Positions 22,596-31,272 of a stretch of 64,000 nt of DNA are shown in pieces. The notes under the pieces were generated by a model, which made no database searches, was not told where the DNA came from, and saw nothing but the letters and a program-made list of their open reading frames with translations. Made by a program: the position numbers and the translations under genes. Numbering within the stretch: position 1 is the stretch's first letter; each line of letters opens with the position of its first letter. The DNA is from Xylanimicrobium pachnodae JCM 13526 = NBRC 107786 (lineage in GTDB: Bacteria; Actinomycetota; Actinomycetes; Actinomycetales; Cellulomonadaceae). Where the stretch lies: NCBI GenBank assembly GCA_001592145.1, contig BCWJ01000001.1, positions 124,001 to 188,000 on the forward strand, in the 5' to 3' direction.

Positions 22596-22623
22596 GGAGC
22601 GTGCTCATTACTGAGCGTACTCC
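22596..22623. promoter_or_regulatory. Candidate TetR operator
   Basis: GGAGCGTGCTCA-TTAC-TGAGCGTACTCC: half-sites complementary at 10 of 12 positions. It lies 13-40 bp upstream of the TetR start, in the 106-bp gap shared with the divergent MarR gene. Confidence 0.65.
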
Positions 22624-22654
22624 GTTTTCCGGTTCGCGCCATTCCGGACGGAGG

Positions 22655-22683
22655 TAGACAGGTTGCCTGATCAGTTTTACTGT
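22655..22683 (+). promoter_or_regulatory. Promoter of the MarR-MFS operon, leaderless
   Basis: -35 TAGACA (22655-22660), 17-bp spacer, -10 TACTGT (22678-22683). The expected transcription start, seven bases on, is the G of GTG 22690, implying a leaderless mRNA. GACAG/CTGTC arms flank the promoter and could be a MarR site. Confidence 0.6.
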
Positions 22684-22689
22684 CTGTAC

Positions 22690-23127
22690 GTGCCCGGTTC
22701 AGCGCCCCCCGACGTCGACCAGATCGCCCACGAGCTCCTGGCGACGTTCCTGCGTCTGCGTCGCAGCCTGCGGGCGGTCTCCGCCGCCGACGGGCTGAGC
22801 CCGTCACAGGCCACGGCCCTGACGCGGCTCGGCAAGGGGGAGGCCGTCACGGCGAGCGCCCTGGCCACCCTGGAGAACGTGCGGCCACAGTCCATGGCCG
22901 CGATCGTCGACGTGCTCGAAGAGCGTGGCCTGGTCACCCGGGAGCCGGACCCGCACGACGGTCGCCGCCGGATCCTGCGCCTCACCGATGCCGGGAGAGA
23001 GGCCTTCGACGGCGACATCGCGGCCCGTGACGAGTGGCTGACCCTGGCCTTGCGCGCGCGTCTCGACGACGACGAGCTGCGCACCCTCGACGCGGCCCTG
23101 GGCCTGATCGCGCGGGTCACGCGATGA
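22690..23127 (+). CDS. MarR-family regulator
   Basis: 145 residues from GTG 22690. The upstream in-frame TTG 22663 would put the -10 box inside the gene, so I prefer the leaderless GTG. Winged helix: LSPSQATALTRLGKGEAVTASALATLENVRPQSMAAIVDVLEERGLVTREPDPHDGRRRILRLTDAG, with the typical DxRRR wing. ATGA-coupled to an MFS exporter, suggesting autoregulated control of efflux of a small aromatic or toxic compound. Confidence 0.88.
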   Translation: MPGSAPPDVDQIAHELLATFLRLRRSLRAVSAADGLSPSQATALTRLGKGEAVTASALATLENVRPQSMAAIVDVLEERGLVTREPDPHDGRRRILRLTDAGREAFDGDIAARDEWLTLALRARLDDDELRTLDAALGLIARVTR

Positions 23128-24602
23128 CGCTGCCGGAAGGCGCCCCCGGCCCGTTCCCGCGCCGCCTGATCGCCCCGATGATCCTGGGCTCGGTGCTCAA
23201 CCCGCTGAACACGTCGTTGCTCGCGGTGGCGCTGATCCCGATCGGGGTGGCGTTCGGCGCACCTCCCGCACAGACGGCCTGGCTGGTCAGCGCGCTGTAC
23301 CTGGCGTGCGCGGTGGGCCAGCCGGTCATGGGTCGGCTCATCGACGCCTACGGGCCGCGCCGGCTCTACCTGATCGGCACCGCGCTCGTGGGGGTGGGCG
23401 GGCTGCTGGGTGCGCTGGCCCCGCACCTGGGTGTGCTCGTGGCGGCGCGCGTGCTCATCGGTCTCGGGACGTGCGCGGGGTACCCGGCGTCGATGTCGCT
23501 CATCAAGCACGACGCCGAGCGCACCGGGCGGGCGTCGCCGACCAGCCTCCTGGCGGCGTTGTCGTTCGCGAACCAGGTGGTGGCGGTGCTGGGGCCGACG
23601 CTCGGCGGGCTGCTGGTGGACGCCGCGGGATGGCGTGCGGTGTTCACGGTCAACGTGCCGTTCTCGGTGGCGTGCCTGGTGCTCGGCGTCCTCTACCTGC
23701 CGCGCTGGCGCCGCCCCGCGGGCGTGTCCCGGCCGCGCTGGGACCTCGCGGGGATCGCCCTGTTCTCCATCGCGCTCGTCGCGGTCATGGTCGTGCTGAT
23801 GGACCCGACGACGGCGCCGTGGCGGCTGCTGACCCTCGCCGTGGTGGCCGGCGCCGCGTTCGTGCGACGTGAGCTGCGCGTGCCCGATCCCTTCCTCGAC
23901 GTGCGCGTGCTCGGCCTAAACAAGCCCCTGCTGGTCACCTATGCGCGCCAGCTCCTGACCGGCGTGGTCATGTACTCGGTGGTGTACGGGCTGCCGCAGT
24001 GGCTGGAGCACGGCCGCGGCCTCACGCCCTCGCAGACGGGGCTGGTGCTGCTGCCCATGTTCGCCACCGCCATGGTGACCACCGTGCTCACCCGCCGTCA
24101 GCGTGGTGTGCTGGGCAGGCTCGGGGTCGGGTCGGGGCTCCAGCTCGCGGCCTGCGTGGCCCTCCTGGCCATGCACGACGCCACGCCCGTCGTGGTGCTG
24201 CTGGTGATCCTGGCCGCGTTCGGCGTGCCCCAGGCGCTCAACGGCCTGGGCAACCAGTACGCGCTGTACCTGCAGGCCACCCCCGCCCAGATCGGCGCCG
24301 CCTCCGGCCTGTTCCGCACGTTCATGTACCTGGGTGCGCTCACCTCGGCCGCCGCGACGGCGGCCGCCTACCGCGAGGCCGCGGACACCCCCGGCCTGCA
24401 CGCCCTGGCCGCGTTCGCGGCGGTGTGCGCCGCGCTGCTCCTCGCGACGGTCGTCGTCGAGGCGCTGGTCCGACGCCGACGCCGACGCCCACCACGCCGC
24501 CCCGCACCGCCCGACGCCGATCGCGACGCCGGGCACCCCGCCGGAGACCAACCCGCCGGAACCCACCGCACCGGAACCCACCACAGCAGGAGCACGCCAT
24601 GA
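23124..24602 (+). CDS. MFS transporter (drug efflux type)
   Basis: 492 residues with about 14 hydrophobic segments. N-terminal LNPLNTSLLAVALIPIG and GRLIDAYGPRRLYLIGT (loop 2-3 motif A-like) and ARVLIGLGTCAGYPASMSLI place it in the major facilitator superfamily, DHA-type. The C-terminal 40 residues are Arg/Pro/His-rich and cytoplasmic. It is coupled 5' to the MarR gene and 3' (4-bp overlap) to a cysteine-hydrolase-like gene. Confidence 0.88.
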   Translation: MTLPEGAPGPFPRRLIAPMILGSVLNPLNTSLLAVALIPIGVAFGAPPAQTAWLVSALYLACAVGQPVMGRLIDAYGPRRLYLIGTALVGVGGLLGALAPHLGVLVAARVLIGLGTCAGYPASMSLIKHDAERTGRASPTSLLAALSFANQVVAVLGPTLGGLLVDAAGWRAVFTVNVPFSVACLVLGVLYLPRWRRPAGVSRPRWDLAGIALFSIALVAVMVVLMDPTTAPWRLLTLAVVAGAAFVRRELRVPDPFLDVRVLGLNKPLLVTYARQLLTGVVMYSVVYGLPQWLEHGRGLTPSQTGLVLLPMFATAMVTTVLTRRQRGVLGRLGVGSGLQLAACVALLAMHDATPVVVLLVILAAFGVPQALNGLGNQYALYLQATPAQIGAASGLFRTFMYLGALTSAAATAAAYREAADTPGLHALAAFAAVCAALLLATVVVEALVRRRRRRPPRRPAPPDADRDAGHPAGDQPAGTHRTGTHHSRSTP

Positions 24603-25183
24603 CCGTCACCGCCATCGACCCGCACGCCGCGCTGGTCGTCATCGACCTGCAGGCCGGGATCGTCGCCGGCAACACCGCCCCGCACCCGTCCGCCGACGTC
24701 GTCGCCCGGTGTGCCGCCCTGGCCGACGCGTTCCGTGCGGCCGGCCAGCTCGTGGTGCTCGTCCACGTCAGCTTCCGGCCCGACGGCGCCGACGCCGTGC
24801 CCGGGCGCACCGACGCTCCCGGTCCGGCCGGACCCCGGCCCGCGGGGTGGGACGTCATCGTCGGCGATGTCGGCGGCCCCGCCGGGATCGGCGACGACGT
24901 CGTCGTCACCAAGCGCAACTGGGGCGCCTTCTTCGGCACGGACCTGGACGTCCAGCTCCGGCGGCGCGGCGTGACGCAGGTGGTGATCTGCGGCATCGCG
25001 ACGACGAAGGGCGTCGAGTCCACCGCCCGGCAGGCCCACGAACGCGGCTACCACGTGGTGATCCCCACCGACGCCGTCACGGACCGTGACGCGGGCGATC
25101 ACGAGCACTCGGTCACGCGCGTCTTCCCGCTCATCGCCCAGACGGGGACGACGGCGCAGGTCCTGGACCTCGTCGCGCGGTGA
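24599..25183 (+). CDS. Isochorismatase-like hydrolase
   Basis: 194 residues, ATGA-coupled to the MFS gene. ALVVIDLQ provides the catalytic Asp; VVTKRNWGAFFGTDLDVQLRRRG provides the Lys; the family loop reads VVICGIATTKGVESTARQAHERGY. At the place where cysteine hydrolases carry the nucleophile (xxGxxTxxCV) this protein has Gly (TKGVES). The sequence therefore fits the non-cysteine isochorismatase branch rather than nicotinamidase/N-carbamoylsarcosine hydrolases. Substrate unknown; it may process the compound exported by the neighbour. Confidence 0.82.
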   Translation: MTVTAIDPHAALVVIDLQAGIVAGNTAPHPSADVVARCAALADAFRAAGQLVVLVHVSFRPDGADAVPGRTDAPGPAGPRPAGWDVIVGDVGGPAGIGDDVVVTKRNWGAFFGTDLDVQLRRRGVTQVVICGIATTKGVESTARQAHERGYHVVIPTDAVTDRDAGDHEHSVTRVFPLIAQTGTTAQVLDLVAR

Positions 25184-25204
25184 GAGCCGGTGCCCGGGGG
25201 CCGC

Positions 25205-26221
25205 TCACTCCTCGGCCCGGGTGCGCCGGCGCCGGTACGCGGCAGGCGGCTGGCCCGTCGCCGCGATGACGGCGCGGTACATGGAGACGGTGGACCCGTA
25301 GCCCGAACGGAGGGCGATCTCGGCGTTCGTCAGCGGGGCGAGGCGTTCGTCGCCCAGGAGGGTCAGCGCGTGCTGCAGCCGGAAGTGGGCGATCCACTCC
25401 GTGCAGCCGCGTTCACCTTCGAAGATGCGCTGCACCGTGCGCACGGAGATCCCCGCCGCGTGCGCGACGCGCTTCGTGGTCAGGGACGGCTCCGTGTAGT
25501 GGTGGCGGATGTAGTCGAGCACGAAGCTCCGGGGCGCCTGCCGGTCGCCGTCCTCCAGCGGCGGCGCCGAGGCAAGGGTGGCCAGGGCCAGGGACTCGAG
25601 CCCGCGGCGTGCCTGCACGCGGTCCGCCCGGTGGGCGTTCGAGCCGTCGTACCGCAGCAGGGCCCGCCCGTAGGCGGCCAGCCCTTCGAGCGCCGCGTTC
25701 CGGGTGGGCCAGTGGGCCAGCGGAACGTCCTGCAGGTGCGTGGCGAACAGGGGATCGTCAGCCGCCAGGTCGAGCTGGACGCGTGAGGACGTCTCGCTCA
25801 CGTCATAGCTGAGCGGGAGGTTGCCGGGAAGCAGCACCCCGCTGCCGGGCCGGAGGTCGAGGGTGTGCTTCCCGATCCAGACGGTGCCGCCGCCTTCGAG
25901 CATGATGATGAGGCGGCTGACCGGGTGGCTGTGCCCGAAGTTCGCGTCGGCGTCGGAGAGCTCGTGCGGCGTGTACTTCATGGTGCACAGGTCCACGGGC
26001 CCGTACCGGCCGGCAACGATCCGTGCCCGGAAGCCGTCCTGCTCCACGGCACTGCGCGCTCTCCCGGAGAACGAGCGAAGACCGTCACCGCCCTCGAGCC
26101 ACAGTGCCGACTTCCGTCCCGTGGGATCCGGCGTCACGTCGATCGAGGTGCACCCGGGCGCGGCGTGCTGGCGTGCCGGTGCGTGTGGCGCCTCGCGGGT
26201 GCGCTGGCTCGATGCGGTCAT
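25205..26221 (-). CDS. AraC-family transcriptional regulator
   Basis: 338 residues from ATG 26221; the frame is open further upstream but that part is Arg/Pro-rich and improbable. An N-terminal cupin-like sensor (FGHSHPVSRLIIMLEGGGTVWIGKHTLDLRPGSGVLLPGN) is followed by a C-terminal double HTH: LTTKRVAHAAGISVRTVQRIFEGERGCTEWIAHFRLQHAL and NAEIALRSGYGSTVSMYRAVIAATGQPPAAYRRR. It is convergent with the MFS operon. Target and ligand are not evident. Confidence 0.88.
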   Translation of the reverse strand: MTASSQRTREAPHAPARQHAAPGCTSIDVTPDPTGRKSALWLEGGDGLRSFSGRARSAVEQDGFRARIVAGRYGPVDLCTMKYTPHELSDADANFGHSHPVSRLIIMLEGGGTVWIGKHTLDLRPGSGVLLPGNLPLSYDVSETSSRVQLDLAADDPLFATHLQDVPLAHWPTRNAALEGLAAYGRALLRYDGSNAHRADRVQARRGLESLALATLASAPPLEDGDRQAPRSFVLDYIRHHYTEPSLTTKRVAHAAGISVRTVQRIFEGERGCTEWIAHFRLQHALTLLGDERLAPLTNAEIALRSGYGSTVSMYRAVIAATGQPPAAYRRRRTRAEE

Positions 26222-26341
26222 CGCAGCATGGTGTGGCCGGGCGCGGCAGCGGCGCGCGGGTAGGCGCGGACTCGACGGCGTCACGGCGGCAAATGACCTC
26301 CGAGACGGCAGCGCTCCGGCTGAAGACGGCCGCGGCGGGGC

Positions 26342-26355
26342 TTGACCCAGGTCAA
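26342..26355. promoter_or_regulatory. FNR/Crp-type operator upstream of the metal-transport operon
   Basis: TTGAC-CCAG-GTCAA, a perfect 14-bp dyad of FNR-box form, 79 bp before the HMA protein start. A Crp/Fnr gene lies at the far end of the same locus (28567-29247), its likely reader. Confidence 0.72.
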
Positions 26356-26433
26356 GGACCGACGCGCACGAACTGCGTACCTTCGGTGACATCAGCCCGT
26401 ACCGGGCGATCCACAGCGAAGGAAGGAACCGTC

Positions 26434-26676
26434 ATGACCACCACCGCACCCACCCAGATCGTCGACACCACGCTGCGCGCCGAGGGGTTCACCTGCCCGT
26501 CCTGCGTCGCCAAGATCGAGAAGCGCGTGGGGCGCCTGCCCGGGGTCGAGACGGTGCAGGTCCACTACGCCACGTCGCGCATCGAGGTCACGCACGACAC
26601 CACCGAGACGAGCGTGGACGACCTGGTCGCGGCGATCGCCAAGGCCGGGTACACCGCCCGCCCGGCCGCCTTCTGA
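26434..26676 (+). CDS. Heavy-metal-associated (HMA) metallochaperone
   Basis: 80 residues with a full HMA ferredoxin-like domain: TLRAEGFTCPSCVAKIEKRVGRLPGVETVQVHYATSRIEVTHD. The metal-binding CPSC is at residues 21-24. GGAAGGAA is a good ribosome site. Gene order HMA protein then P-type ATPase, 13 bp apart, indicates delivery of soft metal (copper, zinc or cadmium) to the pump, which itself has no N-terminal HMA domain. Confidence 0.9.
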   Translation: MTTTAPTQIVDTTLRAEGFTCPSCVAKIEKRVGRLPGVETVQVHYATSRIEVTHDTTETSVDDLVAAIAKAGYTARPAAF

Positions 26677-26689
26677 GACGCCGGTCACC

Positions 26690-28708
26690 ATGAGCAAGCT
26701 GTCGTTCCTCCACCATCCATGGACCGTCCCGGGTGTCTCCGGGACCCTGATCGCGGCGTCGTTCGTCGTGAGCCGCCTGGCGGGTGCCGGGTGGCCGGGC
26801 GACGCCCTCATGGCCGCGGCCGCCGTCGTCGCCGGGGCGCCGGTGCTCGTCAAGGCCGCCCGAGCGCTGCTGGCCCGCGTCGTCGGCATCGACCTGCTGG
26901 TCTCGATCGCCGTGATCGGCGCCATGATCCTGCGGAACTACTGGGAGGCCGCCGCGGTGACCTTCCTGTTCGCCGTCGGCCACGCGCTCGAAGCGGCCAC
27001 GCTGAACAAGACCCGTTCGGCGCTCGCGGAGCTCGTCGCGGTGGCGCCCGACGTCGCCGTCGTGATGCGGGACGGCGCGCAGGTGGAGGTGCCGGCCGGG
27101 GCCGTGACCCCGGGCGAGACGGTGCTGGTCAAGAACGGTTCCAAGGTGCCGGTCGACGGCGTCGTGCTGGCCGGCGCGGGGGCGATCGACGAGGCGTCGA
27201 TCACCGGCGAGTCCCTCCCCGTGGAGAAGGTCGTCGGGGACACCGTGTTCGCCGGGACCGTCGCCACGGGCGGGTTCCTGCAGGTGACGGCCACCGGCGT
27301 CGGCGCGGACACCACGCTGGCCCGGATCATCCACCGCGTCGAGGAGGCGCAGGACGCGAAGGCCAAGGCCGCCCGGTTCATGGACCGGTTCTCCGCCTGG
27401 TACACGCCGGCGATCATGGTGCTGGCCGTCGTCGTCGGCCTGACCACCGGGAACCTGGTGCTCGCCCTGACCCTGCTGGTCATCGCCTGCCCCGGCGCGC
27501 TGGTCATCTCCATCCCCGTCTCCATCGTGGCCGGGATCGGCCGCGGCGCCCGCGAAGGCATCCTCATCAAGGGCGGCGAGTACCTGGAGACGGCCGCGAA
27601 GATCGACGCCGTCGCGCTCGACAAGACGGGCACCCTCACGCAGGGCACCCCCTTCCTCACGGACGTGGTCGTGCTCGACGACACCCTGGACCAGGACGAC
27701 GTGCTGCTGGTCGCGGCCCGCGCCGAGGCCGGGTCGGAGCACCCGCTGGCCCGCCCCGTGCTCGACGCCGCCGCCGAGCGCGGACTGGGAACGGTCGGCC
27801 TGCCGGAACACACCGAGCCGGTGCCCGGCAAGGGCATCGTCGCCACCCTGGACGGCCGCCGTGTCGCGGTGGGCAACCTGGCGTTGATGTCGGCCGAGGG
27901 CGCGTCCTCGCAGGCCGCCCGCGCGACGGTCGAGGACCTCGCCGCCGCCGGGCGCACCCCGCTGGTGGTCGCCCGCGACGGGCAGGTGATCGGCGTCATC
28001 GCCGTCGCCGACCGCATCCGGGAGGACGCCGCGCGGATGGTGGCTGCGCTGCACGCCGCCGGCGTGACGACGGTGGTCATGCTGACCGGCGACGTCGCGC
28101 CCGTCGCGAACGCCGTCGCCGCCCAGGTCGGGATCGACGACGTCCACGCCGGGCTGCTGCCCGAGGACAAGCTCGACGTCGTCACCGGCCTCCAGCGCCA
28201 GGGCCGCACCGTGGCCATGGTGGGCGACGGCGTCAACGACGCACCCGCCCTTGCCGTCGCCGACATCGGCGTGGCCATGGGCGCCGCCGGCACCGGCGTC
28301 GCCATCGAGACCGCCGACATCGCCCTGATGAGGGACGACCTGCTAGCGCTCCCGCAGGCCGTCTCGCTGGCCCGGCGCACCGTGGCCGTCATGCGCCAGA
28401 ACATCGCCGTCGCGCTCGGCACGGTCACGCTGCTCATGGCGGGAGTGCTGTTCGGTGGCGTCACCATGGCGGTCGGGATGCTGGTCCACGAGGCGTCCGT
28501 GCTCGTGGTGATCCTCAACGCGATGCGGCTCCTGCGGCGCCGCCCTCGCCGGGGTGCGGGTGCGGGTCAGGCGGCGGGGTCGCCGCGCTCCGCGAGCGCG
28601 GCCGGGTCCAGGATCGCGACGCGCCGCCCCGGCAGCACCTCGATCAGCCCGTCGGCCGCCAGCGCGCCGAGCCGCCGCGAGAAGGTCTCCGGCGTCGTCC
28701 CCAGGTAG
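26690..28708 (+). CDS. P1B-type heavy-metal ATPase with CPG transport motif
   Basis: 672 residues. Actuator TGES at 172-175, phosphorylation site DKTGT at 311-315, SEHPLA (from 349), TGD and GDGVNDAPAL hinge motifs, and a final helix pair ending HEASVLVVILNAMRLL as in Zn/Cd/Cu pumps. The membrane metal site reads CPG (267-269) instead of the usual CPC. The last ~50 residues after LLRRRPRR are Ala/Gly/Ser/Arg-rich and antisense to the convergent Crp/Fnr gene (142-bp overlap), so the tail is probably non-functional extension. FNR-type control is suggested by the upstream box. Confidence 0.9.
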   Translation: MSKLSFLHHPWTVPGVSGTLIAASFVVSRLAGAGWPGDALMAAAAVVAGAPVLVKAARALLARVVGIDLLVSIAVIGAMILRNYWEAAAVTFLFAVGHALEAATLNKTRSALAELVAVAPDVAVVMRDGAQVEVPAGAVTPGETVLVKNGSKVPVDGVVLAGAGAIDEASITGESLPVEKVVGDTVFAGTVATGGFLQVTATGVGADTTLARIIHRVEEAQDAKAKAARFMDRFSAWYTPAIMVLAVVVGLTTGNLVLALTLLVIACPGALVISIPVSIVAGIGRGAREGILIKGGEYLETAAKIDAVALDKTGTLTQGTPFLTDVVVLDDTLDQDDVLLVAARAEAGSEHPLARPVLDAAAERGLGTVGLPEHTEPVPGKGIVATLDGRRVAVGNLALMSAEGASSQAARATVEDLAAAGRTPLVVARDGQVIGVIAVADRIREDAARMVAALHAAGVTTVVMLTGDVAPVANAVAAQVGIDDVHAGLLPEDKLDVVTGLQRQGRTVAMVGDGVNDAPALAVADIGVAMGAAGTGVAIETADIALMRDDLLALPQAVSLARRTVAVMRQNIAVALGTVTLLMAGVLFGGVTMAVGMLVHEASVLVVILNAMRLLRRRPRRGAGAGQAAGSPRSASAAGSRIATRRPGSTSISPSAASAPSRREKVSGVVPR

Positions 28709-29247
28709 GTCGCCACCTGGTTCTTCGGCATCGGCAGGTGCACCACCGCTCGACCTCCCGCCCACGTGGCCGGGAGGTCGAGCAGGTAGGCGGCCACCCG
28801 AGCCCCCACGTCCGACGACGTCAGCGCCGCGACCATCCGCTCCGACGACGCCAGCTTCTCGGCCAGCGCCCGCAGCATCCCGACGCCGATCCCCGGCATG
28901 GTGGCGAGCAGGCCGGCCAGGTCGCCGTGGTCGAACGAGCACACGCGGGTGTCCTCCAGCGCGATCGTGTCCGCCGCGGGCGGGCCGCCCGTGAGGAACG
29001 CGTCCTCGCCCGTGGCCTCTCCCGGCCCGACGACGCGGACGATCGACTCCCGCCCGTCCGCCGCGAGGCGACGCACCTTGACCCGGCCCTCGTGCACCAC
29101 GAACAGGCGCGACGACGGCTCGCCCGCGCGGGACAGCGCCCCGCCCGCCGCGACCGTCACCGGGCGGGCGTGCCGGGCCACCTCACCCTGCTGCTCACCG
29201 GTCAGGCCGGCGAACATGGGGACGCGCGAGACGCAGGTGTCGGCCAC
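28567..29247 (-). CDS. Crp/Fnr-family regulator
   Basis: 226 residues. Cyclic-nucleotide-binding-like beta-barrel at about 12-110 (LFVVHEGRVKVRRLAADGRESIVRVVGPGEATGEDAFL) and a C-terminal HTH (LPMPKNQVATYLGTTPETFSRRLGALAADGLIEV), the E-x-x-SR recognition helix that reads TTGA half-sites. No FNR-type four-cysteine cluster is present (only C5 and one other), so it does not sense oxygen by [4Fe-4S] in the classical way. It overlaps the P-type ATPase end on the opposite strand. Likely regulator of the TTGAC-N4-GTCAA site at 26342. Confidence 0.88.
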   Translation of the reverse strand: MADTCVSRVPMFAGLTGEQQGEVARHARPVTVAAGGALSRAGEPSSRLFVVHEGRVKVRRLAADGRESIVRVVGPGEATGEDAFLTGGPPAADTIALEDTRVCSFDHGDLAGLLATMPGIGVGMLRALAEKLASSERMVAALTSSDVGARVAAYLLDLPATWAGGRAVVHLPMPKNQVATYLGTTPETFSRRLGALAADGLIEVLPGRRVAILDPAALAERGDPAA

Positions 29248-29363
29248 GCCAGCATCCTGCCACCGCGCGCGCCGGAAGCTCGGACGTCACCCATGGACCG
29301 GCGCATCGCTCTGACACGGGAAAGCGCTTCCTGCGGACGCTCTGCTTGGCCCATGATCCGGCC

Positions 29364-29819
29364 ATGAACGTCCACATCTATCGCACCGACCTCGCGTGGT
29401 CGGGCAGCACCGGCCAGGGCTATCGCAGCTACGACCGTACGCACTCCGTGCGGATGGGCGACACCCCGTCGCTGACGCTCAGCGCCGACCCGGCGTTCCG
29501 CGGCGACCCGAGCCTGCCCAACCCGGAGCAGCTCCTGCTCGCGGCGGCGAGCTCGTGCCAGCTCCTGTCGTTCCTCGCGGTGGCGGCGCGCGCCGGCGTC
29601 GACGTCGTCGCCTACACCGACGCCGCGCGCGCGATCATGCCCGGCGACGCCGTGCCCGTGCGGATCACGGCGATCTCGCTGCATGTCAGCGTCGTCGTGC
29701 GCGGCGCCGACGAGCAGACGGTGCGGCGCCTCCTGGAGGAGGCGCACGAGCAGTGCTACATCGCCTCCACGCTGGCGACGCCCGTGGACGTCACCGCCGA
29801 GGTGGAGGTGCTGGCGTAG
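29364..29819 (+). CDS. OsmC-family peroxide reductase
   Basis: 151 residues from ATG 29364. The catalytic cysteines are in SSCQLLSFLAVAARAGVDV and EQCYIAST, with the typical PNPEQLLLAAASSC helix. It reduces organic hydroperoxides using thiols, in the cytoplasm. Convergent with adenylosuccinate lyase. Confidence 0.88.
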   Translation: MNVHIYRTDLAWSGSTGQGYRSYDRTHSVRMGDTPSLTLSADPAFRGDPSLPNPEQLLLAAASSCQLLSFLAVAARAGVDVVAYTDAARAIMPGDAVPVRITAISLHVSVVVRGADEQTVRRLLEEAHEQCYIASTLATPVDVTAEVEVLA

Positions 29820-29823
29820 GCGC

Positions 29824-31272
29824 TCAGGCCAGGTAGTCCTCGACCAGCCGGGCGGCCAGGCCCGTGTACGTGGCCGGGGTCAGGGCCGCCAGGCGTGCGG
29901 CGACGTCGTCGGGCAGGCCCAGGGTGCCGATGAACTCCCGCATGCGGGCGGCGTCCACGCGCTGGCCGCGCGTGAGGTCCTTGAGCCGCTCGTACGGGTT
30001 CTCCATGCCGGGCACCCCGGCCACGGAGGCGGCGCGCATCGCGGACTGGACGGGCTCGCCGAGCACCTCCCAGTTGTGGTCCAGGTCGTCGGCCATGAGG
30101 TCGGCGTTCGCGTGCAGGGCCGTCAGCCCGCGGCGCACGTTGTCGATGGCGAGCAGCGAGTGGCCGAACGCCGGGCCGATGTTGCGCTGCGTGGTCGAGT
30201 CCGTCAGGTCGCGCTGCATGCGCGAGGTGACCAGGGTGGCCGCCAGGGTGTCGAGCAGCGAGCAGGAGATCTCCAGGTTCGCCTCGGCGTTCTCGAACCG
30301 GATCGGGTTGACCTTGTGCGGCATCGTGCTCGACCCCGTCGCGCCGGCCACCGGGATCTGGGTGAAGAAGCCCAGCGAGATGTACGTCCACACGTCGGTG
30401 GCCAGGTTGTGCAGGATGCGGTTGAACCGCGCGACGTCCGCGTAGACCTCGGCCTGCCAGTCGTGCGACTCGATCTGCGTGGTCAGCGGGTTCCACGTCA
30501 GGCCCAGATGCTCCACGAACGCCTTGCTGACCGCGGGCCAGTCGGCCGTGGGGACGGCCACCACGTGGGCGCCGTACGTGCCCGTGGCCCCGTTGAGCTT
30601 GCCCAGGAACTCGGCGCCCTCGATGCGGCGCAGCTGGCGGCGCAGCCGGTGCGCGAGCACGGCCAGCTCCTTGCCCAGCGTCGTCGGCGTGGCGGGCTGG
30701 CCGTGGGTGCGGCTCAGCATCGGCACGTCCGCGAGGTCGCGCGCCATGCCCGCGACCTGGTCGGCCAGCGCGGTGGCCGCGGGCAGCCACACCTGCTGGA
30801 TCGCGCCCTGGACCATGAGCGCGTAGCTCAGGTTGTTGATGTCCTCGGACGTGCACGCGAAGTGCACCAGCTCGCTCGCGGCGGGCAGGCTCGTGCCGGG
30901 GATCGCCTCGGGCGCGGCCGCGATGCGGCGCTTGATGAAGTACTCCACCGCCTTGACGTCGTGCACCGTCTCGCGCTCGATGGCGGCGAGCTCCGCGATC
31001 TCCTCGGCCCCGAACGACGCCGGGATCGCGCGCAGGTAGGCCACCTCGTCGTCGGACAGCGTGGGGGCGCCGGGAACTACCGACTGGGTGCACAGCGTGA
31101 TCAACCACTCCACCTCGACGTGCAGGCGCTCGCGGTTCAGGGCGGCCTCGCTCAGGTGGTCCACCAGCGGCGCGACCGCGCCGCGGTACCTCCCGTCGAG
31201 CGGGCCCAGGGCGATGGGCGGGGTCACGTCGGCCAGGGACACGCGGGGTGCGGAGATGGTCACGCCCCGCAT
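29824..31272 (-). CDS. purB: Adenylosuccinate lyase
   Basis: 482 residues from ATG 31272 (a GTG at 31263 is an alternative). Cleaves SAICAR and adenylosuccinate in purine synthesis. The fumarase/aspartase signature GSSTMPHKVNPIRFENAEAN, the ACTSEDINNLSYAL helix and SRTHGQPATPTTLGKEL are all present. The N-terminus SLADVTPPIALGPLDGRYR is the usual actinobacterial and proteobacterial PurB start. The frame upstream of 31272 is low complexity. Confidence 0.95.
   Translation of the reverse strand: MRGVTISAPRVSLADVTPPIALGPLDGRYRGAVAPLVDHLSEAALNRERLHVEVEWLITLCTQSVVPGAPTLSDDEVAYLRAIPASFGAEEIAELAAIERETVHDVKAVEYFIKRRIAAAPEAIPGTSLPAASELVHFACTSEDINNLSYALMVQGAIQQVWLPAATALADQVAGMARDLADVPMLSRTHGQPATPTTLGKELAVLAHRLRRQLRRIEGAEFLGKLNGATGTYGAHVVAVPTADWPAVSKAFVEHLGLTWNPLTTQIESHDWQAEVYADVARFNRILHNLATDVWTYISLGFFTQIPVAGATGSSTMPHKVNPIRFENAEANLEISCSLLDTLAATLVTSRMQRDLTDSTTQRNIGPAFGHSLLAIDNVRRGLTALHANADLMADDLDHNWEVLGEPVQSAMRAASVAGVPGMENPYERLKDLTRGQRVDAARMREFIGTLGLPDDVAARLAALTPATYTGLAARLVEDYLA

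Noticed and set aside
22663-22689. TTG start giving MarR nine extra residues
   Set aside because: It would place the -10 box inside the coding region; the GTG at 22690 fits a leaderless start.
25205-26392. Extended AraC ORF start at 26392
   Set aside because: The first 57 residues are Pro/Arg-rich without similarity to AraC proteins and would cover the FNR-type box of the divergent operon.
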